From NCBI GenBank assembly GCA_016281315.1, contig JAEEIJ010000083.1:1-38222 (forward strand): a stretch of DNA of 38,222 nt, in the 5' to 3' direction. The notes under the pieces were generated by a model. The model did no database searches. It worked only from the letters and a program-made list of their open reading frames with translations, and had not been told where the DNA came from. Each line of letters begins with the position of its first letter. Positions within the stretch are counted from its first letter, which is position 1. Source of the DNA: Bacteroidales bacterium. Its GTDB lineage: Bacteria > Bacteroidota > Bacteroidia > Bacteroidales > UBA932. Shown in pieces: positions 8,794-16,394 of the stretch. The position numbers and the translations under genes are program-made.

Positions 8794-9246
8794 ATGGTTA
8801 AGCTGCGTCATCCCATCCCCACGCTGGAAGAGTTCCGCACCCAGCTCCGGCGGCACGGCCTCCGCGCCACCCGGCAGCGGCTGCTGGTGCACGAAGCGAT
8901 GATGGAGCTGGTGCACGCATCGGCCGAAGACGTACAGATTCTGCTGTTCCAGCGCGGCACGCCCGTGAACACTACCACGGTCTATAACATCCTTTCCCAA
9001 CTCGCCGACGAACACATCTACAACCGCCGGCCCTCGGGGAACAACATAATGTATTTCGACGTGGATCCGCGCCGGCACCTCCACCTTTATGACCGGGAGA
9101 ACCACACCTTCCGCAACGTGGAGGATGAGCAGCTTTCCCTTTTGGTGGCCCAGCAGCTCAAACGGCGCAAATTCAAGGGATACACCATCGAGGACCTGGA
9201 CATCCAGATCATCGCCAAACCCACCCGCAAGAAAAAGAAGTTATGA
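8794..9246 (+). CDS. Fur-family transcriptional regulator without cysteines
   Basis: This 150-residue protein has the Fur winged-helix domain: LRRHGLRATRQRLLVHEAM at about residues 19-37 and NTTTVYNILSQLADEHIY at about 68-85, the recognition helix with the usual T-T-V-Y. The dimerisation half is short; RRHLHLYDRENHTFRNVEDEQL replaces the usual H-H-H/D-H-x-x-C-x-x-C segment. There is no cysteine in the whole protein, so a Cys4 structural zinc site cannot form; a His-based metal site remains possible. It may sense metal or peroxide like Fur, Zur or PerR, but which cannot be said. The C-terminus is a lysine-rich tail. It overlaps the next gene by 4 bases (ATGA). Confidence 0.85.
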   Translation: MVKLRHPIPTLEEFRTQLRRHGLRATRQRLLVHEAMMELVHASAEDVQILLFQRGTPVNTTTVYNILSQLADEHIYNRRPSGNNIMYFDVDPRRHLHLYDRENHTFRNVEDEQLSLLVAQQLKRRKFKGYTIEDLDIQIIAKPTRKKKKL

Positions 9247-9893
9247 AAAAGTATTTCCTCCTCCTCGTGTGCTGCCTCGCTGCAGCATGGTCCTGTAAAC
9301 TGGAAGGCACCTATAACCAGTCCAACGTCCAGGATTTCGTCACGCTGACCGAAGGGCAGCTTGTTAACGACTATGGGACGGTTTTCACCATCAAGAATGT
9401 GGCCTCGGACAAGGTTCCCATTCCCACGGTGGAGGGGCAGCGCTATTTCCTGCTCTTCGACATCCTGAACGTGGATCTGGACATCACCCTCAAGAATTCC
9501 ACGGAGGTGACCACCCTTCCCGTCACTCTCGCGGGAGAGACCGTGCCTACCGCCCACGACCCCGTGAGCCTGGCGTTCTACAACATCACCCCGAGTTACC
9601 TGAATCTGGGACTCACCTATTATCGGCTCAAGAACAGCGATTTATTGCATACCTTCACGGTGGAATACGAAAAGGAAAAGGCCACCAACTATATCACCCT
9701 CATCCTTTACCACGACGGCGGCGACGAGAACCCCGCCGCGGTGGAAGACGAAAGCGCCCTGGAAGAGGACTACGCACTGCTCAGCATCCCCTTGAAGCAG
9801 GGCGACTGGACCCCTTCCGGCGTCAACCTCACCTGCCACGTCCTCCAGAAGAACGAGGAAGGAGCGTGGGAAGTAACCCAGACGACGTACTAA
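9243..9893 (+). CDS. NigD-like lipoprotein (tentative)
   Basis: This is a 216-residue predicted lipoprotein; the signal peptide ends AAWSC (Cys18). The mature protein is beta-rich: a small N-terminal part with LVNDYGTVFTIKNV, then RYFLLFDILNVDLDITL, and a C-terminal part with YLNLGLTYYRL and NYITLILYHDGGDENPA. The order of these segments resembles the NigD-like lipoproteins of Bacteroidales (N-terminal OB-like domain, C-terminal beta sandwich), but the match is by pattern only. Function is unknown. It overlaps the Fur-family gene, so it may be co-expressed with it. Confidence 0.5.
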   Translation: MKKYFLLLVCCLAAAWSCKLEGTYNQSNVQDFVTLTEGQLVNDYGTVFTIKNVASDKVPIPTVEGQRYFLLFDILNVDLDITLKNSTEVTTLPVTLAGETVPTAHDPVSLAFYNITPSYLNLGLTYYRLKNSDLLHTFTVEYEKEKATNYITLILYHDGGDENPAAVEDESALEEDYALLSIPLKQGDWTPSGVNLTCHVLQKNEEGAWEVTQTTY

Positions 9894-9900
9894 CAGCGAT

Positions 9901-10437
9901 ATGAAGACTATCTACCACATCCTTGCGCTGGCGGCAGCGGTTTTAGGCGTCACCGCGTGCAAATGCGGGGGCGAACAGGCCGCCGATGAGCCGGCGACAC
10001 CGGACCCTGCAACGTATCAATCGGCAAACACAGAGAATATGCAACAGGTAAGAGATTTCCTGCACCAGGCAGGCTGTTATTTCCTGGCAACCGTCGACGG
10101 CGACCAGCCGCAGGTTCGTCCTTTCGGGACGGCCGAAATCATTGAGGGCAAGCTGTACATCCAGACGGGCCACGTAAAGAACGTCGCGAAGCAGATTGCC
10201 GCGAATCCCAAGGTGGCCATCTGCGCCTACAACGCAGCGGACGGCCGATGGCTCCGCATCTCCGCCACGCTCCAGGAAGACCCGCGCGTGGAGATCAAGA
10301 AGGCTATGCTGGACGCCAATCCGGGCCTTCGGCGGATGTACGACGAGAACGATGACAACACCGCCGTCTACTTCCTAAAGGACGCGAAGGCCGTCATCAG
10401 CTCCTTCACCGCCCCGCCGGTAGAAATCGATTTCTAA
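9901..10437 (+). CDS. Pyridoxamine 5'-phosphate oxidase-like domain with lipoprotein signal peptide
   Basis: The 178-residue product has a lipoprotein signal peptide ending GVTAC (about Cys20), a short linker rich in Ala, Asp and Pro, and then a split-barrel flavin-binding domain of the PNPOx-like superfamily: residues 47 onward, with GCYFLATVDGDQPQVRPFG, KLYIQTGHVKNVAKQIAANPKVAICAY and WLRISATLQEDPRVEIK. Homologues usually begin at the equivalent of Met47 and act in the cytoplasm. The ATG at 9901 lies 7 bases after the preceding stop, and the signal peptide is well formed, so export is the better reading; an internal start at 10039 is possible. Substrate is unknown; FMN, F420 and haem are all bound by relatives. 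A terminator follows. Confidence 0.75.
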   Translation: MKTIYHILALAAAVLGVTACKCGGEQAADEPATPDPATYQSANTENMQQVRDFLHQAGCYFLATVDGDQPQVRPFGTAEIIEGKLYIQTGHVKNVAKQIAANPKVAICAYNAADGRWLRISATLQEDPRVEIKKAMLDANPGLRRMYDENDDNTAVYFLKDAKAVISSFTAPPVEIDF

Positions 10438-10442
10438 ACACA

Positions 10443-10474
10443 CGAAAGGCCCGCCGATAAGGCAGGCCTTTTTG
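10443..10474 (+). terminator. Intrinsic terminator after the lipoprotein pair
   Basis: AAAGGCC and GGCCTTT arms, extended inwards by GCC/GGC, form a strong stem with a short GATAA-type loop, followed by a T run. It ends the plus-strand gene group and lies just before the 3' end of the converging tRNA gene. Confidence 0.85.
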
Positions 10475-10478
10475 TTAG

Positions 10479-10552
10479 GGTGGATGATGGGGCTCGAACC
10501 CACGACACTCGGAACCACAATCCGATGCTCTACCAGCTGAACTACATCCACC
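10479..10552 (-). tRNA. tRNA-His (GTG anticodon)
   Basis: The minus strand folds as a complete cloverleaf. The acceptor strands GGTGGATG and CATCCACC pair fully and include the extra G(-1) opposite C73 that marks tRNA-His. The D arm has AGTTCAGCTGGTAGAGC, the anticodon loop carries GTG, and the T arm has the standard GGGTTCGAGCC pattern. CCA is not encoded, as usual in Bacteroidetes. Confidence 0.96.
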
Positions 10553-10565
10553 GTGTTTGGGACTG

Positions 10566-10596
10566 CAAATGTAAGGATATTTTCCGGTTTTGCAAA
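10566..10596 (-). promoter_or_regulatory. Promoter of tRNA-His
   Basis: On the minus strand TTTG (10596-10593), 19 bases, TACATTTG (10573-10566) is an exact consensus match, with the start expected about 6 bases before the mature tRNA 5' end. Confidence 0.85.
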
Positions 10597-10606
10597 ATTA
10601 ATTTCG

Positions 10607-10614
10607 TACCTTTG
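10607..10614 (+). promoter_or_regulatory. -7 box before the carboxyltransferase gene
   Basis: TACCTTTG matches TAnnTTTG and lies 7 bases before the ATG at 10622, which would make the message nearly leaderless. A TTTG at 10589-10592 gives a spacer of only 14, shorter than usual. The region overlaps the divergent tRNA-His promoter. Confidence 0.5.
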
Positions 10615-10621
10615 TTCTGCT

Positions 10622-12406
10622 ATGGCTAAACGAGAAATCAAGTTCTCCCTGGTGTACAGGGATATGTGGCAGAGTTCCGGGAAATACGTCCCCCGGGTGG
10701 ACCAGTTAGTAGAGGTGGCACCGGCCATCATCGGCGTGGGCTGCTTCGACCGCGTGGAGACCAACGGCGGCGCTTTCGAGCAGGTGAACCTCCTCTTCGG
10801 CGAGAATCCCAACAAGGCCGTGCGGGCCTGGACCGCGCCTTTCCACAAGGCCGGAATCGAGACGCATATGCTGGAGCGCGGCCTCAACGCCTTGCGGATG
10901 AACCCCGTTCCGCTGGATGTGCGCGAGCTGATGTTCAAGGTGAAGAAGGCCCAGGGTACGGACATCGCCCGCAGTTTCTGCGGCCTGAACGACCACCGCA
11001 ACCTGAAAGGCTCTGTCGTCGGCGCGAAAAAAGCCGGGATGATCAGCCAGGTAGCCCTTTCCATCACGCACAGCCCGGTGCATACGGTGGCCTACTATAT
11101 GGATGTCGTAGACAAAGTGGTGGAGTACGGGGCCGATGAAATCTGCCTCAAGGATATGGCCGGCATCGGCCGTCCCAGCGTCCTGGGCGAACTGGTGGCC
11201 GATATCAAGAAGAAATACCCGCACCTCAAGGTGCAGTACCACGGTCACACGGGCCCCGGTTTCTCCACGGCCTCAATGCTGGAAGTGGCCCGCGCCGGCG
11301 CGGATTATCTGGACGTGGCCGTAGAGCCGCTCAGCTGGGGCAAGGTACACCCGGACGTGATCACCATCCGCGAAATGCTCAAGGCCGACGGCTTCCTGGT
11401 AAAAGACCTCAACATGGACGCCTATATGGAGGTGCGCCGCCTCACGCAGAAGTTCATCGACGACTTCCTGGGCTACTGGATCAACCCCTCCAACGCCCGG
11501 ATGACCTCCCTCCTGGTGGGCTGCGGCCTGCCCGGCGGCATGATGGGCTCGATGATGGCCGATTTGAAAGGCTTCCAGGGCGCCATCAACGCCACCCAGC
11601 GCGCCCACGGGCGGCCGGAGATGAGCCTGGACACCCTGATGGTGAAACTCTTCGAGGAAGTGGAATACGTGTGGCCGCGCCTGGGCTATCCGCCCCTCGT
11701 GACGCCCTTCAGCCAATATGTGAAGAACACGGCCCTGATGAACCTTTTCAATATGCTGCAGGACAAGCCCCGCTGGAGCACCATCGACAAGGATACCTGG
11801 GGAATGATCCTCGGGCATATGGGCAAACTCCCCGGCGAACTGGCTCCGGAAATCGTGGCCCTGGCGAAAGAAAAAGGCCTCGAGTTCACCACCTGCAACC
11901 CGCAGGACAACTATCCGGACGAACTCCCGAAGTTCCGCGCGATGATGAAAGAGGAGGGCTGGGACTGCGGCCAGGACGACGAAGAACTCTTCGAACTGGC
12001 CATGCACGAGCGTCAGTACAGGGATTACAGGAGCGGCCTCGCCAAGGAGCGCTTCAACACGGAACTGGCCGAACTGAAGGCCAAGGCCGGCGCCCCCATC
12101 GTCATCGAGCGTCCTGTGGTGGAAATGCCCAAGTTCTCCGTTGAGGACTATATGGCGAAGTACCCTTCGGCCACCCCCGTCCAGTGCCCCGTCGAGGGCC
12201 AGCTGCTCTGGGAACTGGATGTGGACGACGCTTCCTCCGCCCCCATCGTGGGCCGCGCCGTGAAGGCCGGCGAGGTTATCGGCCACGTGCAGACCTATTA
12301 CGGGATGGAAGATGTGGTATCCGCCGTGGACGGCCGCATCGTTGCAGTCCTGGGCAAGCAGGGCTCCAAAGTCGAGAAGGCCGAAATCGTGGCCTTCGTG
12401 CAGTAA
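10622..12406 (+). CDS. OadA/PycB-like carboxyltransferase with biotin-like domain lacking the lysine
   Basis: This 594-residue protein belongs to the family of oxaloacetate decarboxylase alpha and pyruvate carboxylase B subunits. The N-terminal TIM barrel has RD in VYRDMWQSSG, the lysine in EICLKDMAG (about residue 178), and the metal-binding histidines in YHGHTGPGFS; VEPLSWGKVHPDV and LLVGCGLPGGMMGSMMADLKGF are typical of a Bacteroidetes branch. The C-terminal 90 residues form a biotinyl/lipoyl-like domain, but the position of the usual A-M-K-M motif reads TYYGMEDVV, with no lysine. The protein may need a separate biotin carrier or have a changed role. An in-frame upstream ATG at 10553 lies inside the promoter region, so 10622 is chosen. 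Confidence 0.85.
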   Translation: MAKREIKFSLVYRDMWQSSGKYVPRVDQLVEVAPAIIGVGCFDRVETNGGAFEQVNLLFGENPNKAVRAWTAPFHKAGIETHMLERGLNALRMNPVPLDVRELMFKVKKAQGTDIARSFCGLNDHRNLKGSVVGAKKAGMISQVALSITHSPVHTVAYYMDVVDKVVEYGADEICLKDMAGIGRPSVLGELVADIKKKYPHLKVQYHGHTGPGFSTASMLEVARAGADYLDVAVEPLSWGKVHPDVITIREMLKADGFLVKDLNMDAYMEVRRLTQKFIDDFLGYWINPSNARMTSLLVGCGLPGGMMGSMMADLKGFQGAINATQRAHGRPEMSLDTLMVKLFEEVEYVWPRLGYPPLVTPFSQYVKNTALMNLFNMLQDKPRWSTIDKDTWGMILGHMGKLPGELAPEIVALAKEKGLEFTTCNPQDNYPDELPKFRAMMKEEGWDCGQDDEELFELAMHERQYRDYRSGLAKERFNTELAELKAKAGAPIVIERPVVEMPKFSVEDYMAKYPSATPVQCPVEGQLLWELDVDDASSAPIVGRAVKAGEVIGHVQTYYGMEDVVSAVDGRIVAVLGKQGSKVEKAEIVAFVQ

Positions 12407-13021
12407 TCATTTTTCGTAGGAAACGTAGTTTCCGCGGACGCATTTCCATCGGCCGTCATTCAGAAGAGTGACGGTGTCGCCGTACACTCCGTCCAGCTGG
12501 TCGCCGGCGGTATCATAGACATACCAATAGCGTCCGTGCCGGACGCCCCAGCAGCCGTTGGAATAGATGACGGGAGACTCATCGGAATAAAAGTCCAGTT
12601 TCCGCCCGTTGCAGTAGTACACGTCCCAGTAGCCGGAGCTCCGCTTCACGGCGACATAGCCCCAGGGATAATATAGGATTTCACTGCCGTAGATGCCACT
12701 CACCGTGTCGCCGTCTTCATCGGCCAGATACCAGGTCTTCCCGCGCCTCACGCGATAATAGCCGTTATAGAGCAGGTTGATTTCATCGCCGTAAAGGATG
12801 GAATAGCCATCCCTGTAGATATAAATCCGGCTGCTGGTAACGCGCACCTGGCAGCCATTCCACAGGTCCTGATAGTCCTCCTCGCACCACACGGCCTTTC
12901 GGGTAATCACCTCGTTTCCGGAATCCTCGAACCAGAGCATATACTTGTCGGAGACCACATATTGCGCGTTCACGGCCGTACAGCAGATCAGCGCAAGAAG
13001 AAAGAGTACAAAGCGTTTCAT
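12407..13021 (-). CDS. Exported protein with WG-like tandem repeats, unknown function
   Basis: The 204-residue product has a clear signal peptide (cleavage near VNA-QY, residue 19). The rest is very rich in Tyr, Trp, Gly and Asp and falls into about four repeats of roughly 35 residues. The repeats align on a pattern like G-[YCR]-[WVY]-x-V-[KR]-x-G-x-[YW]-[WY]-x-[VA]-[YD] followed by D-x-x-G-x-x-x-x-x-[IV]-Y-G. This resembles WG/KWG repeats, which form beta-propeller-like folds. No enzymatic motif is seen. Its stop codon abuts the stop of the converging carboxyltransferase gene with no terminator between. The function is unknown. Confidence 0.6.
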   Translation of the reverse strand: MKRFVLFLLALICCTAVNAQYVVSDKYMLWFEDSGNEVITRKAVWCEEDYQDLWNGCQVRVTSSRIYIYRDGYSILYGDEINLLYNGYYRVRRGKTWYLADEDGDTVSGIYGSEILYYPWGYVAVKRSSGYWDVYYCNGRKLDFYSDESPVIYSNGCWGVRHGRYWYVYDTAGDQLDGVYGDTVTLLNDGRWKCVRGNYVSYEK

Positions 13022-13094
13022 AAGTCGGGCGGTGTTGGTTCTCTTTCACTTCAGCGAAATGTGTACCAAATAGAAAGGTTGTGCGCGCCTTGGG

Positions 13095-13182
13095 CGTCCG
13101 TAGTGGTCCACGATTGGGACCACCGCGGACGTTTTCGGCCTTTTTCGTCCGTGGTCGGTCATTTTTTGGACCACCGCGGACG
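13095..13182. repeat. Family 2 hairpin repeat (GTGGTCC type), two adjoining units
   Basis: Unit one pairs 13095-13109 with 13117-13131 (13 of 15 matching; CGTCCG..GTGGTCC against GGACCAC..CGGACG). Unit two pairs CGTCCGTGGTC at 13146-13156 with GACCAC..GGACG ending at 13182, with a small bulge. About 40 bases of unit two recur almost unchanged at 18631-18670. Confidence 0.75.
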
Positions 13183-13222
13183 CTTGGTTGATGGATGCGA
13201 CACTGTCGCTGCAATCTCCATA

Positions 13223-13313
13223 GCACGAGCGGCACGTTAAACCCGGTTTTTCGTGTTATTCGTGCATTTTCTAAACAGCAACGGCACGCTAAGGCCGGGT
13301 TTTCGTGTTGCTG
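13223..13313. repeat. Family 3 hairpin repeats, two divergent copies
   Basis: Hairpins at 13223-13265 and 13276-13313 share a core of CGGCACG, TAA, a CCGG block and TTTTCGTGTT. Their outer arms differ (GCACGA/TCGTGC in the first, CAGCAA/TTGCTG in the second) but are self-complementary in each. The GGTTTTCGTG part links them to the array at 18433-18598. Confidence 0.65.
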
Positions 13314-13429
13314 GTGTTATCCCGTCTATATTTGGAAAACATGGTATTAAGCCTAGGAAAGGGATGGAAAAGATTATTTACTCACTGATGCAAGAATCTT
13401 CGGTCAAACATTGTCCATCGTATGTGCCG

Positions 13430-13681
13430 CTAATAACTAAAAAACGATTTTTGGGCGAGGCTCATTTTTCTTCTCCTCAAGACGACACCGTCGTTCAAGG
13501 TCACAAATTGTGATCTTGAAGATAGAACAGTGCATTCTTCATCTGTCAGTTCAAACATAAAATCGGATGGGAATCGCTCGATATTTCGTCTAACAGATTG
13601 TTTTAGTGTGCGGGTTTCAACACCGTACAACTTTGCCAGATCATAATCCAGCATCACCTTTTTCCCACGGAACTCGTGGAT
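13430..13681 (-). pseudogene. ORF6N (phage-type regulator) domain remnant
   Basis: Read on the minus strand, IHEFRGKKVMLDYDLAKLYGVETRTLKQSVRRNIERFPSDFMFELTDEE-type sequence matches the N-terminal ORF6N domain found in phage and mobile-element regulators of Bacteroidetes. The match then fades: RSQFVTLNDGVV is still typical, but the expected Y-x-P-Y-A-F-T-E-x-G segment is lost and the frame ends at a TAG at 13432-13430. Upstream, the frame meets a stop about 40 bases before the homology with no ATG or GTG before the domain's first strand, so the N-terminus is broken as well. The stretch is visibly more AT-rich than its neighbours, which suggests a decayed acquired gene. Confidence 0.7.
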
Positions 13682-13775
13682 GGAGAACCAGACTCCACAA
13701 ATTAAGCAATATTATTGACTAATCACAATAAATGCTGAGATTTCACTGCAAGGCACCAGACCTGCGGTTGAGGGA

Positions 13776-13925
13776 AGGGCCGGGAGGCAGGGGTCCGGGG
13801 GCTTGTCCACCCCCGGACAAGTATAGGGGGAGGGGCCCGAAGTAGTGCCCGACAGGGCACGACGCAATGGGAGGGGCCGAAGGAGCGGAGCGACTGAGTC
13901 CCCCGGACCCCTGCCTTCCGGCCCT
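13776..13925 (+). repeat. Family 1 palindromic repeat, copy B (intergenic)
   Basis: Left arm 13776-13801 and right arm 13900-13925 are complementary over 26 positions with one G-T type mismatch. The core (13794-13907) is 114 bases, the same length as in copy A, with the CTTGTCCACCCCCGGACAAG signature and a GTGCCC/GGGCAC hairpin. It lies 24 bases beyond the rpoN stop, in the position of a 3' end; a T run follows on the minus strand between it and rpoN. Confidence 0.85.
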
Positions 13926-13948
13926 GACAAAAAAACCGACGGAAAGCC

Positions 13949-15400
13949 CTACAGCTCCCGGCGTAACCGGGCGGTGGGGATGTCCAGCTGTGCGCGGTAT
14001 TTGGCGATGGTACGGCGGGCGACTTTGTAGCCGCGGGAGGAGAGGCCGTCCACCAGTTCGTCATCCGTGAGAGGATTGTGCTTGTCCTCCCCTTCCACCA
14101 TTTCGCGGAGGGCTTTCTTGATTTCGCGGGTGGAGACTTCCTCGCCCTCGGAGTTTTCCAACCCTTCGGAGAAGAAGTACTTCAGCGGGAAAATGCCGAA
14201 GTGGGTTTCAATCCACTTACTGTTCACCACGCGGGAGATGGTGGAGATGTCGAAGCCGGTGATTTCGGCGATGTCTTTCAGGACCATCGGCCTCAGATTG
14301 CTCTCGTCACCGTCCACGAAATAGTCGTGCTGATAGTCCACGATGGCCTGCATCGTACTCTGGAGGGTATTCTGCCGCTGACGGAGGGCCTCCACGAACC
14401 ACTTGGCCGAATCGATCTTCTGCTTGACGAAGGCGGCGGCTTCTTTATCGGCCTTTGACTCCGACACCCGGCCGGTCTCCATAATCTCCGAATACTTGCG
14501 GTTGATGCGCAGCTCCGGGATGTTGAATCGCGGCATCGACAGAATGAGCTGCCCGTTTTCGTAGTCCAGACGGAAGTCCGGCACCACCTGCTGGGCCTGG
14601 TCGTTGTAGGAGTCGTCGATCTGGCCGCCCGGGCTGGGATTGAGCCGGCGAACCTCGTCCAGCACGGCCTTCATCTCTTCCTCGGAGAGGTGCAGACGGG
14701 CCATAATCTTCTGGAAATGCCGATTCTTGAAGGCGTCGAACTGCGTATCCAGCACGCGGATGGCGTTCTCCACCGACGGCGTGCGCTTCTTGTCCTCCAG
14801 CTGGATGAGGAGGCATTCGCGGAGGTCGCGGGCGCCCACGCCGGAGGGTTCGAACTGCTGGATCACGCGGAGCATCTTCTCCACTTCTTCGGCCGATGAT
14901 TCTATGTTCGCGCGGAAGGCGAGGTCATCCACCAGGGATTCGATGTCCCTGCGGAGATACCCGTCTTCATCCAGTGAGCCGATGATAAAGGACGCCACCG
15001 TGCGCTCGTGGTCCGTGAGATTGCGGTAGCCCAGTTGCTCCTGCAGGCTTTGGGTAAAACTCTGCTTCACCGAGAAGGTGTTGTATTCCGGACGTTCGTC
15101 CTTGCCCCAGTTGTTGACGTGGAGGTTGTAGGAAGGAATGTCGTCGTCCTGCGGACCGTAGTTCTCTTCCAGGGAACCGCCGCTCTGCTCCTTTTCCTCC
15201 ACTTCGGAGATGGAGACGTCGCGGGGTTCGTCCTCCCGCTTGGGGGCATCGTCATCCACCACGGGATTGTCGTTCAGGACCTCCCGCACGTGCTGCTCCA
15301 GGGCCTGCACCGGCATCTCGATCAGTTTGATGGTCTGAATCTGAAGCGGTGAAAGCTTTTGCGTCTGCTTTTGTTCCAGTCCCTGTTTGATGCCTGCCAT
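13949..15400 (-). CDS. rpoN: RNA polymerase sigma-54 factor
   Basis: Sigma-54 directs RNA polymerase to -24/-12 promoters and needs an AAA+ activator to open them. The 483-residue protein has the Gln/Leu-rich region I at the N-terminus (LEQKQTQKLSPLQIQTIKLIEMP), an acidic region II (about 50-110), the core-binding region, the DNA-binding helix-turn-helix with DISTISRVVNSKWIETHFGIFPLKYFFSEG, and the RpoN box ARRTIAKYR near the C-terminus. It is complete. It overlaps the upstream gene by one base (TAATG) and ends the upp-to-rpoN gene run. No activator is in the window. Confidence 0.96.
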   Translation of the reverse strand: MAGIKQGLEQKQTQKLSPLQIQTIKLIEMPVQALEQHVREVLNDNPVVDDDAPKREDEPRDVSISEVEEKEQSGGSLEENYGPQDDDIPSYNLHVNNWGKDERPEYNTFSVKQSFTQSLQEQLGYRNLTDHERTVASFIIGSLDEDGYLRRDIESLVDDLAFRANIESSAEEVEKMLRVIQQFEPSGVGARDLRECLLIQLEDKKRTPSVENAIRVLDTQFDAFKNRHFQKIMARLHLSEEEMKAVLDEVRRLNPSPGGQIDDSYNDQAQQVVPDFRLDYENGQLILSMPRFNIPELRINRKYSEIMETGRVSESKADKEAAAFVKQKIDSAKWFVEALRQRQNTLQSTMQAIVDYQHDYFVDGDESNLRPMVLKDIAEITGFDISTISRVVNSKWIETHFGIFPLKYFFSEGLENSEGEEVSTREIKKALREMVEGEDKHNPLTDDELVDGLSSRGYKVARRTIAKYRAQLDIPTARLRREL

Positions 15401-15873
15401 TACCGGGGATAATTGATGGTCTCCTTGATGATATAGGCCGTGGGATATGTGCCCTTGAGGGCGTTGTAGATGCGCAGGGCCTCTTCCTTGCTGCGGAAAT
15501 CCCCCACCGTCACCTTATAGTTGGGGCTCTCGAAGGAGCGGTATACCGCCACGCCCAATTGTTCCCTCAGGGCCGATGCTATAGCGCCGGAGCGTCCGCG
15601 GGCCTGGGGACCGTTGTCGTAATAGACGCGGATGCGGTAGCCGGAAAGAGTCTTGCCGGCGTTGCTGCGCACGTAGCTGTCCAGCGCCTGCCGCGTGGCA
15701 GTGGACTGGATAATCTCGATGCCGGGGCCGATGACCGAGAAGATGCTGCGTCCCAGCAGGGTGGAGTCCATCGCGGCCGGAAGCTGTACTTCGGGCTCGA
15801 ATTCTTCCTGCGCCCGCAGCGCAACGGCGCTCAGGAGCAGGGTGGCGAGTATGAGGAGAAGCTTTTTCATCAC
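15400..15873 (-). CDS. Exported SPOR-domain protein
   Basis: This 157-residue protein has a signal peptide (cleavage near LRA-QEE, about residue 21), a short linker, and a C-terminal SPOR domain from about residue 75: YRIRVYYDNGPQARGRSGAIASAL, YRSFESPNYKVTVGDFRSKEEALRIYNALKGTYPTAYII. SPOR domains bind glycan strands stripped of stem peptides at division septa, so a periplasmic, wall-associated place is expected. The gene is translationally coupled to both neighbours (ATGA with the lipoprotein gene, TAATG with rpoN). Confidence 0.85.
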   Translation of the reverse strand: MMKKLLLILATLLLSAVALRAQEEFEPEVQLPAAMDSTLLGRSIFSVIGPGIEIIQSTATRQALDSYVRSNAGKTLSGYRIRVYYDNGPQARGRSGAIASALREQLGVAVYRSFESPNYKVTVGDFRSKEEALRIYNALKGTYPTAYIIKETINYPR

Positions 15874-16346
15874 TTTTTGGAGAATGAGGAAAGATCCAGG
15901 TCCCGGAACTGGAAAGGAGCACGCAGGACACCGTTTTTCTTGAGGGCGGCGTGGACGTCTACATCGGCCTTCAAACCCTGCAGTGAGCGCTTGGAGGCGA
16001 TGATGAGCACATCCAGGAGCGAGGCGCCTTCCGCCAGTTCCACCGAACAGGGAAGTTCATACACCTGGTCCGTCTTCCCCTCCAGCTCGATGCTGCCGGT
16101 GGAGAAATGGGCGATCTCCTTTTCGTTGTAGCGCACCGTCCCCGTCACCTCGTTCACGGCAAAGCTCATCGCGGGATTGTTGATGCCCAGGAGGAGCTTC
16201 CCGTCCATCGAACGCAGGGAGGTGGGAACTATGTAGGCGATACCCACCGAGGAGAGGGAGATATCCTTCACCTTGGACACGCCGCAACTGCACAGCAGGA
16301 GCGCCGTCAGCAGGACCAGGCCGATATGCTTAATGGTTTTCACCAT
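15870..16346 (-). CDS. LEA-type-2-like lipoprotein, unknown function
   Basis: The 158-residue product has a lipoprotein signal peptide ending LLLCSC (about residue 21). The mature part contains LLLGINNPAMSFAVNEVTGTVRYNEKEIAHF, the pattern of LEA14/WHy domains (a strand, N-N-P, then a second sheet), followed by further strands. Such domains bind or protect macromolecules in other organisms; the role here is unknown. A TATCTTTG box at 16356-16349 on this strand directly precedes the start. If it is a real -7 box, transcription would begin at or inside the first codons, so a leaderless message from the GTG at 16343 is possible. Confidence 0.65.
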   Translation of the reverse strand: MVKTIKHIGLVLLTALLLCSCGVSKVKDISLSSVGIAYIVPTSLRSMDGKLLLGINNPAMSFAVNEVTGTVRYNEKEIAHFSTGSIELEGKTDQVYELPCSVELAEGASLLDVLIIASKRSLQGLKADVDVHAALKKNGVLRAPFQFRDLDLSSFSKK

Positions 16347-16394
16347 TACAAAGATAGTGTTTTTTTCTCACTCTCTGCAGTTTTTGTGCCGAAG

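Noticed and set aside
1704..9105. Very long minus-strand open frames (for example 3065-5017 and 7195-9105)
   Set aside because: They are antisense to clear genes in GC-rich DNA, with biased His/Gly/Gln-rich composition and no recognisable domains.
13253..13513. Plus-strand 86-codon open frame
   Set aside because: It crosses family 3 hairpins and lies antisense to the ORF6N remnant; no family resemblance.
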